36,367 nucleotides of DNA from Chloroflexota bacterium (lineage in GTDB: Bacteria > Chloroflexota > Dehalococcoidia > JACPPY01): the NCBI GenBank assembly GCA_016190755.1, contig JACPPY010000010.1:1-36367 (forward strand), given 5' to 3'. The stretch's first letter is position 1. Each line of letters starts with the position of its first letter. Below are positions 31,684 through 36,367 of the stretch, one piece after another. The position numbers and the translations under genes are program-made. The notes beneath the pieces are model-generated. The model saw only the letters and a program-made list of their open reading frames with translations, made no database searches and was not told the DNA's origin.

Positions 31684-33159
31684 ATGTGGAACAAGAACAC
31701 GCTTTGCGACCTGGTGTCCGAGAAAATGTCTGGATACCACTTTGTTGTTGTCTCGAACCGCGAGCCTTACATACATGTCCATGAGAAAGGTGAGGTGCGC
31801 TGCCAGGTGCCGGCCAGCGGCTTGACCACGGCCTTGGATCCCGTCATGCGAGCCTGCGGAGGAACCTGGATAGCTCACGGGAGTGGGGGTGCCGATAGGG
31901 AGATGGTTGACGAGAAGAACAGGATAGCCGTGCCACCTAAAGAGCCGAAGTACACTTTGCGGAGGGTCTGGCTCTCAAAGGAGGAAGAGGCAGGCTACTA
32001 TTATGGTTTCTCCAATGAGGCCCTCTGGCCGCTCTGCCACATCTCGTATACCCGACCTGAGTTCAAGGAGGACGACTGGAACACCTACTATAGGGTCAAC
32101 CGTCTATTCGCCAACACCGTACTAGAAGAAGTGGGAGACAAGAAGGCATTCGTATTCGTACAGGACTACCACTTAGCGCTTGTACCCGGATTCCTGCGCG
32201 AAGCCGGCAATATTATTACCGCACAGTTCTGGCATATACCGTGGCCCAACCCCGAGGCTTTTCGGATATGTCCCTGGCAGACGGAAATACTCGACGGCCT
32301 CCTGGGGAACCACCTGCTGGGCTTCCATATCCGCTATCACTGCAACAACTTCCTCGACACTATTGATCGGGCTATTGAGGCCAGAGTAGACCGAGAGAGG
32401 TACGAGGTGCAACGGCGAGGCCTGAAAACGGCTGTCCGCCCGTATCCTATTAGCGTAGACTTCGACGAGTTAAACCAGGAGGCACAGCAACCTTCAGTCG
32501 AAGAGGAGGTGCAGAGCCTGAAGAAACGGCTGGAATTGGGGGATGTGGTGGTGGGACTAGGCCTGGACAGGATAGATTACACCAAAGGCATTCCGGATAG
32601 GCTCAAGGCCTTTGACCGATTCCTGGAGAGATGGTCGGAGTACAGGGGAAAGGTGGTCTTCATACAGGCGGGTGTGCCCAGCCGGGTCCACATCGGAGTT
32701 TACAAGGCACTCAACGAAGAGGTCGACAATCTTATTGAAGAGATCAACTGGAAACACTCTTCGGACCACTGGAAGCCAATCATCTATCTGCGAGAGAAAC
32801 TACGGCCACTGACGCTTACGGCCTTGCGCCGCATGGCCAATTTCTGCGTGGTCAGTTCACTACATGACGGGATGAACCTTGTGGCCAAGGAGTACGTCGC
32901 CAACCGCTTTGACGAAGACGGTGTGCTCTTGCTGAGTCCGTTCACCGGGGCCTCCAGGGAGTTGCCTGACGCCATAGCGACTAACCCGTACGCTACCGAC
33001 CATTTCGCAGCGGCCATTAAGGAGGCCGTCGAGATGCCACTGCATGAGCGCAAGCGCAGAATGCGACGGATGAGGCAGATGGTGCGAGAAAACAACATCT
33101 ACAAGTGGGCTAGCGACATGATCTCCGACCTGGCCAGGTTCGAGTTTGGGGAAGGATAG
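31684..33159 (+). CDS. otsA: Trehalose-6-phosphate synthase (GT20)
   Basis: A 491-residue retaining glycosyltransferase that joins NDP-glucose and glucose-6-phosphate into trehalose-6-phosphate. GT20 marks are VVVSNREPY at the N-terminus, FVQDYHLALVPGFLR, FWHIPWPNPE, LGLDRIDYTKGIPDRLKAFD, and the donor-binding SLHDGMNLVAKEYV. A good AAGGAG ribosome site precedes the ATG. The gene is 1 bp from otsB and stands inside module B between the two channel genes, which has no counterpart in module A. A related activity such as glucosylglycerol-phosphate synthase is possible in this family, but the paired otsB and nearby treT favour trehalose. Confidence 0.92.
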   Translation: MWNKNTLCDLVSEKMSGYHFVVVSNREPYIHVHEKGEVRCQVPASGLTTALDPVMRACGGTWIAHGSGGADREMVDEKNRIAVPPKEPKYTLRRVWLSKEEEAGYYYGFSNEALWPLCHISYTRPEFKEDDWNTYYRVNRLFANTVLEEVGDKKAFVFVQDYHLALVPGFLREAGNIITAQFWHIPWPNPEAFRICPWQTEILDGLLGNHLLGFHIRYHCNNFLDTIDRAIEARVDRERYEVQRRGLKTAVRPYPISVDFDELNQEAQQPSVEEEVQSLKKRLELGDVVVGLGLDRIDYTKGIPDRLKAFDRFLERWSEYRGKVVFIQAGVPSRVHIGVYKALNEEVDNLIEEINWKHSSDHWKPIIYLREKLRPLTLTALRRMANFCVVSSLHDGMNLVAKEYVANRFDEDGVLLLSPFTGASRELPDAIATNPYATDHFAAAIKEAVEMPLHERKRRMRRMRQMVRENNIYKWASDMISDLARFEFGEG

Positions 33160-33160
33160 A

Positions 33161-33976
33161 GTGGAGCATCTCTTCTTATCCTGGCCTGAGGTATCGCGGC
33201 AGTTGAAGGCTGCCCGCAGAGTGGCACTGTTTAGTGACTACGACGGCACTCTGGCGCCGATCGTGGAAAGGCCTGAGCTAGCCGAGATGCCCGGGGAGAC
33301 AAGGAAGTTGTTGGAAATCTTCGCGCGGCAACGCCGTCATACAGTGGGTATTCTCAGCGGACGGGCTCTGAGCGACCTCCGGGATAGGTTGAACATCAAG
33401 GGCATAGTATATGCCGGCAACCACGGGCTGGAGATTGAGGGGCCTGGAATACATTTCGTTGATCCGGTTGCCGAAGAGCTACGTCCCATTCTCAAACTGA
33501 TGCACAGAGCTTTGACCCGAGCCCTACGGGCCATAAGGGGGATACTGGTGGAAAACAAGGGGTTGACACTGAGTGTCCACTACCGTCTGGCAGGAGATCA
33601 AGAGGAGGGTCAGGTGAGGAGCATCTTCGATGGGGTCGTGGCTAATGCGCGCTCGCTGGGGAAGATCAGGGTTACCAATGGCAAGAAAGTCTTGGAGGTC
33701 AGGCCGCCGGTGGATTGGGACAAGGGCCGGGCGATTGTCTTCCTGATAGATGCCTATGCCCGGCGGAATGGAAAAGATAGGGCCCTTCCAATATTCCTTG
33801 GGGACGATCTCACGGACGAAGACGGGTTCAAGGTGCTGAAAGAACGTAACGGCATCTCCATATATGTGGGAGAAGAGAGTACCTGCAGCAGTGCCAGATA
33901 CTTCCTCAAATCGCCGGATGAGGTCCGCGAGTTCCTGGCTCGCCTGCTGGAATGCCGGGGAGGTGTTGACTCATGA
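33161..33976 (+). CDS. otsB: Trehalose-6-phosphate phosphatase
   Basis: A 271-residue HAD-superfamily phosphatase that removes phosphate from trehalose-6-phosphate. The nucleophile motif FSDYDGTLAPI is near the N-terminus, followed by GILSGRAL, the cap region with YAGNHGLEIEGPG, VNGK-like KKVLEVRPPVDWDKG, and the last metal motif FLGDDLTDEDGF. GTG 33161 is preferred because GGGGAAGG stands upstream. The ORF-track start at TTG 33146 would overlap otsA. The end overlaps the next channel gene as ATGA, so otsA, otsB and the chimeric channel are probably translated together. Confidence 0.93.
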   Translation: MEHLFLSWPEVSRQLKAARRVALFSDYDGTLAPIVERPELAEMPGETRKLLEIFARQRRHTVGILSGRALSDLRDRLNIKGIVYAGNHGLEIEGPGIHFVDPVAEELRPILKLMHRALTRALRAIRGILVENKGLTLSVHYRLAGDQEEGQVRSIFDGVVANARSLGKIRVTNGKKVLEVRPPVDWDKGRAIVFLIDAYARRNGKDRALPIFLGDDLTDEDGFKVLKERNGISIYVGEESTCSSARYFLKSPDEVREFLARLLECRGGVDS

Positions 33977-35358
33977 AGAGCGCTATAGATTGGGTCACTG
34001 CCAACTGGTGGACGAACGCCCTCATACCCGTGGCGGTCTTTCTGGCCGTGCTCATAGCCTGTCTTTGGTTGAGGAGGCAAGCCTACCACCGCCTTGACCT
34101 CTGGGCCAAGAGGACGCGCTGGGGAGGTGACGAGATACTGCTGCGAGCTACGCATATGCCCTCCATAATCTGGTCAGTCATGGCAGGGATCTACTTTGCT
34201 GTAGCTGTGTCTGCACTCCCGGCGGCATCAAAGGCGCCGGCGGGCCAGGTGTTGGGCAGCCTGTTTGTCCTCTCCATTAGCCTGTGTGTGCTCAACATAG
34301 TTAATCGGCTTTCCCAGTTCTACAGGGCCAAGTGGAACCTGCCGCAGAAGACCGCTTCCATCGCCAGCAATCTGGCCGGGGCTGTTGTCCTTGGCGCTGC
34401 TGTGCTCACCACGCTAGATATTTGGGGAGTGCCGATGTTAGGCATGGTGCTCCTGTTGGCAGCAATCGGCGTGCTGGCACTGACGATCTTCAAAGACGCT
34501 CTCACGAACCTGTTCGCCGGGCTGCAACTCAACGCCAGAAACCATATAGGAATTGGAGACTACATAAAACTGGAAAGCGGTGAGGAGGGAACCATAACCG
34601 AGTTTGGTTGGCGTCATATCCAGATCCAGGCGCTGGAAGGTGGTGTGTTGATTGTTCCCAATAGCCGGCTGATCCGGTCCGTAGTCATCAACTATGGTCA
34701 TCCTTTAAAGAAGGCCAAGGTCCCGTTTTGCTTCTACAACCGCGTTCACATCACTGAGCTAACCGGATACAGGGCCAGGAACCTGCATCAACTCGCCAGC
34801 ACTTTAAGACGGGTGCCGGATTCAGTCGTTTACTATCATACCCACCATTTCCTCGAAGCGCACCACTACCTTGTACCGGAGCCGGCGAACGACTTCGCGA
34901 TCTGGGTTGGTGACGCCCTGGGCGAAGAAGAGTTGAGCGAGAGGCTGGCCGCCATTGATACCTTCGAGTTCTCCAGCCTGACAACGCTGAAGAACAGGAT
35001 AGTAGACACTATTGAGGAGTGCCTCAGCAGGGGGATGGATGGACGTCAGGCCCCGGACGGACGTGAGTTTCACTTCTTGAAATCAGTTACGGTCGGGTTG
35101 CCTACGCCGTATTCCGCTCATGACCTCCGCGAGTTCGTGGAGGCCCTCAGGAAAGTGAGCCTGGGATCACTCTACTATCATGTCTTCGAGTCCCGGATGA
35201 GGCTGGGGCAGGGAATGAATGACTTCTCGGTATGGCTCAGGGATAGTCTTGGGGAAGCTGACCTGGCGGACAGGGTAGCTGGTTTCAACCCTTATATGCA
35301 TACGTTGGAGGGACTTCGATCGTCGCTGATACAACTCGTCGAAAAGCGCATCAAATAA
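33973..35358 (+). CDS. MscS-type channel fused to tandem DUF5752 repeats (module B)
   Basis: A 461-residue paralog of the chimera at 2123-3547. About five membrane helices lead to a pore-type helix ending in FAGLQL, then the MscS beta-domain (GIGDYIKLESGEEGTI, LIVPNSRLIRS). Two DUF5752 units make up the tail, marked by YYHTHHFLEAHHYLVPEPANDF and later YYHVFESRMRLGQGMNDF. Its ATG overlaps the otsB stop (ATGA). It ends at a TAA that overlaps the upstream extension of the treT frame. Sequence conservation with the module A copy runs over all domains, so the fusion is ancient or under selection. The role of the DUF5752 units is unknown. Confidence 0.85.
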   Translation: MKSAIDWVTANWWTNALIPVAVFLAVLIACLWLRRQAYHRLDLWAKRTRWGGDEILLRATHMPSIIWSVMAGIYFAVAVSALPAASKAPAGQVLGSLFVLSISLCVLNIVNRLSQFYRAKWNLPQKTASIASNLAGAVVLGAAVLTTLDIWGVPMLGMVLLLAAIGVLALTIFKDALTNLFAGLQLNARNHIGIGDYIKLESGEEGTITEFGWRHIQIQALEGGVLIVPNSRLIRSVVINYGHPLKKAKVPFCFYNRVHITELTGYRARNLHQLASTLRRVPDSVVYYHTHHFLEAHHYLVPEPANDFAIWVGDALGEEELSERLAAIDTFEFSSLTTLKNRIVDTIEECLSRGMDGRQAPDGREFHFLKSVTVGLPTPYSAHDLREFVEALRKVSLGSLYYHVFESRMRLGQGMNDFSVWLRDSLGEADLADRVAGFNPYMHTLEGLRSSLIQLVEKRIK

Positions 35359-35381
35359 GACTTTCTGAATACGAGCCCATT

Positions 35382-36367
35382 GTGGGCAAGAGCACAATCG
35401 AGGAATTGCGTGTATTAGCCAAACACCTTTCGGGGAAAGTGGTACAGAACATCAATTCCACCTTCACCGGAGGTGGTGTGGCCGAGATACTCAGCCGTAT
35501 GATGCCCCTGTTCAACGAACTCGGTGTGGAGGCGCGATGGAATGTAATCAAGGGCAGCCAGGAATTCTTCCAGGTGACAAAGAAGTTCCACAACGCGCTC
35601 CATGGAAGGCAAGAGACAATTACGGAAGGTGATCTTTCCCTGTTCCTGGAGGTAAGCCGGAAAAACAGCGAGGAGCTAAATCTGGAAGCCGATATCTTCT
35701 TCGTGCACGATCCCCAGCCGATCGTGCTAGTGACGCAGAAGAAGAAGCTGGGAAAGAAATGGCTGTGGCGCTGCCACATAGACGTATCCCGGCCGGACCA
35801 AGGGGTATGGGACTTCCTGTTGCCCTACATCAGCAGGTATGATGCCGCAGTCTTCTCTTCTCCGGGCTTCTCGCGGCCGCTGCCCATCCGGCAGTTCCTG
35901 ATCTCTCCGTCCATTGATCCTCTGAGCGACAAGAACGGCGACCTGCCACCGGAGATCATTGCCTCCGTCTTAACCAAGTACGGCATACCGAAAGACAAGC
36001 CCATAGTAACCCAGGTATCGCGGTTCGATTATCTCAAGGACCCTGTGGGTGTAATCCAGGCCTTCGAGTTGGTGAAGCGAAGCGTGGACTGCCGTCTGGT
36101 ATTGGCAGGAGGAACGGCTACCGACGACCCGGAGTCTGAGAAAGTTCTTGCAGAGGTCAGGGAGCGAGCATACGGTAATCCTGACGTCCATGTGCTGCTC
36201 ATTCCTCCCGGCAGTGATATTGAGATCAACGCGCTGCAGAGGGCGTCCGATGTAATAGTACAGAAGTCGATTAAAGAAGGCTTCGGGCTTACCGTGAGCG
36301 AGGCGCTGTGGAAAGCCAGACCTGTGGTAGCCTCAGCGGTGGGCGGTATAACCCTGCAGGTGACGAA
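35382..36367 (+). CDS. treT: TreT-like trehalose synthase, partial (module B, cut by window end)
   Basis: The frame stays open to the last base, giving at least 328 residues. It matches the module A enzyme closely: [53 protein letters not shown] and [18 protein letters not shown]. It was missed in the ORF track because no stop is present. GTG 35382 is the first canonical start, but it lies inside the conserved YEPIVGKSTIEEL stretch, whose beginning (RLSEYEP) is encoded further up in the same frame. The only nearby upstream candidate is a non-standard ATA at 35355 that overlaps the channel gene's TAA. As in module A, initiation is unresolved. Confidence 0.8.
   Translation, partial: MGKSTIEELRVLAKHLSGKVVQNINSTFTGGGVAEILSRMMPLFNELGVEARWNVIKGSQEFFQVTKKFHNALHGRQETITEGDLSLFLEVSRKNSEELNLEADIFFVHDPQPIVLVTQKKKLGKKWLWRCHIDVSRPDQGVWDFLLPYISRYDAAVFSSPGFSRPLPIRQFLISPSIDPLSDKNGDLPPEIIASVLTKYGIPKDKPIVTQVSRFDYLKDPVGVIQAFELVKRSVDCRLVLAGGTATDDPESEKVLAEVRERAYGNPDVHVLLIPPGSDIEINALQRASDVIVQKSIKEGFGLTVSEALWKARPVVASAVGGITLQVT

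Noticed and set aside
403-35358. Assembly duplication as the explanation for modules A and B
   Set aside because: The copies differ at many codons, have different inserted genes (glgC versus otsAB) and different flanks, so they are diverged paralogs and not a repeated piece of assembly.
1-36367. CRISPR arrays, tRNA or rRNA genes
   Set aside because: No regularly spaced repeats and no tRNA T-loop or cloverleaf signatures were recognised on either strand by eye.

Overview
The window looks like a chromosomal contig from a Chloroflexota bacterium, most likely of the class Dehalococcoidia. The strongest argument is the minus-strand block rpsB-tsf-pyrH-frr-uppS-cdsA-dxr-rseP-ispG, followed at a distance by proS. 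From memory this order is typical of Dehalococcoides and relatives, and the EF-Ts is of the short (167 aa) type. Unlike the streamlined organohalide respirers, this genome encodes a triheme c-type cytochrome, trehalose synthesis and many two-gene regulatory units, so a free-living or subsurface lineage is more likely. The taxonomy is inferred from gene order and content only.

Layout. (1) 1-402: a possible degraded integrase tail with a 19-bp tandem repeat. (2) 403-6082, plus strand: osmotic module A, made of an MscS channel, a second MscS-type channel fused to two DUF5752 repeats, a TreT-like trehalose synthase and a GlgC-type ADP-glucose pyrophosphorylase. (3) 6083-10092: a sparse stretch with a DUF4389 membrane protein, a rubredoxin/flavin reductase pair, a tandem-duplicated Lrp regulator and a bacterioferritin. 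(4) 10194-14197, minus strand: an overlapping four-gene redox operon (TAT ferredoxin, NrfD, Ig-like membrane protein, triheme cytochrome c) with no catalytic molybdenum subunit. It is divergent from a NarL-type response regulator and histidine kinase (14431-16634). (5) 16871-28898, minus strand: proS, then an inserted patch (IS5-type transposase remnant, AraC/GyrI regulator, small membrane protein, NEW3-like protein), then the translation/isoprenoid/lipid operon led by rpsB. (6) 29118-36367, plus strand: a TetR regulator with a near-consensus promoter and a palindromic operator candidate, then osmotic module B: MscS, OtsA, OtsB, MscS-DUF5752 and a second TreT cut by the window end.

The most interesting system is the duplicated osmotic module. 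Each copy holds a conventional MscS-like channel, a chimeric channel carrying cytoplasmic tandem DUF5752 repeats, and a TreT enzyme whose reading frame overlaps the channel gene in the -1 frame. In both copies the conserved TreT N-terminus lies upstream of any ATG/GTG/TTG codon, which suggests non-canonical initiation or production of a channel-enzyme fusion. Copy A adds GlgC (ADP-glucose, a possible TreT donor), and copy B adds OtsA/OtsB (the two-step trehalose route). The inferred role is to couple turgor-gated solute release to local synthesis of a compatible solute. No tRNA, rRNA, CRISPR array or intact mobile element was recognised.
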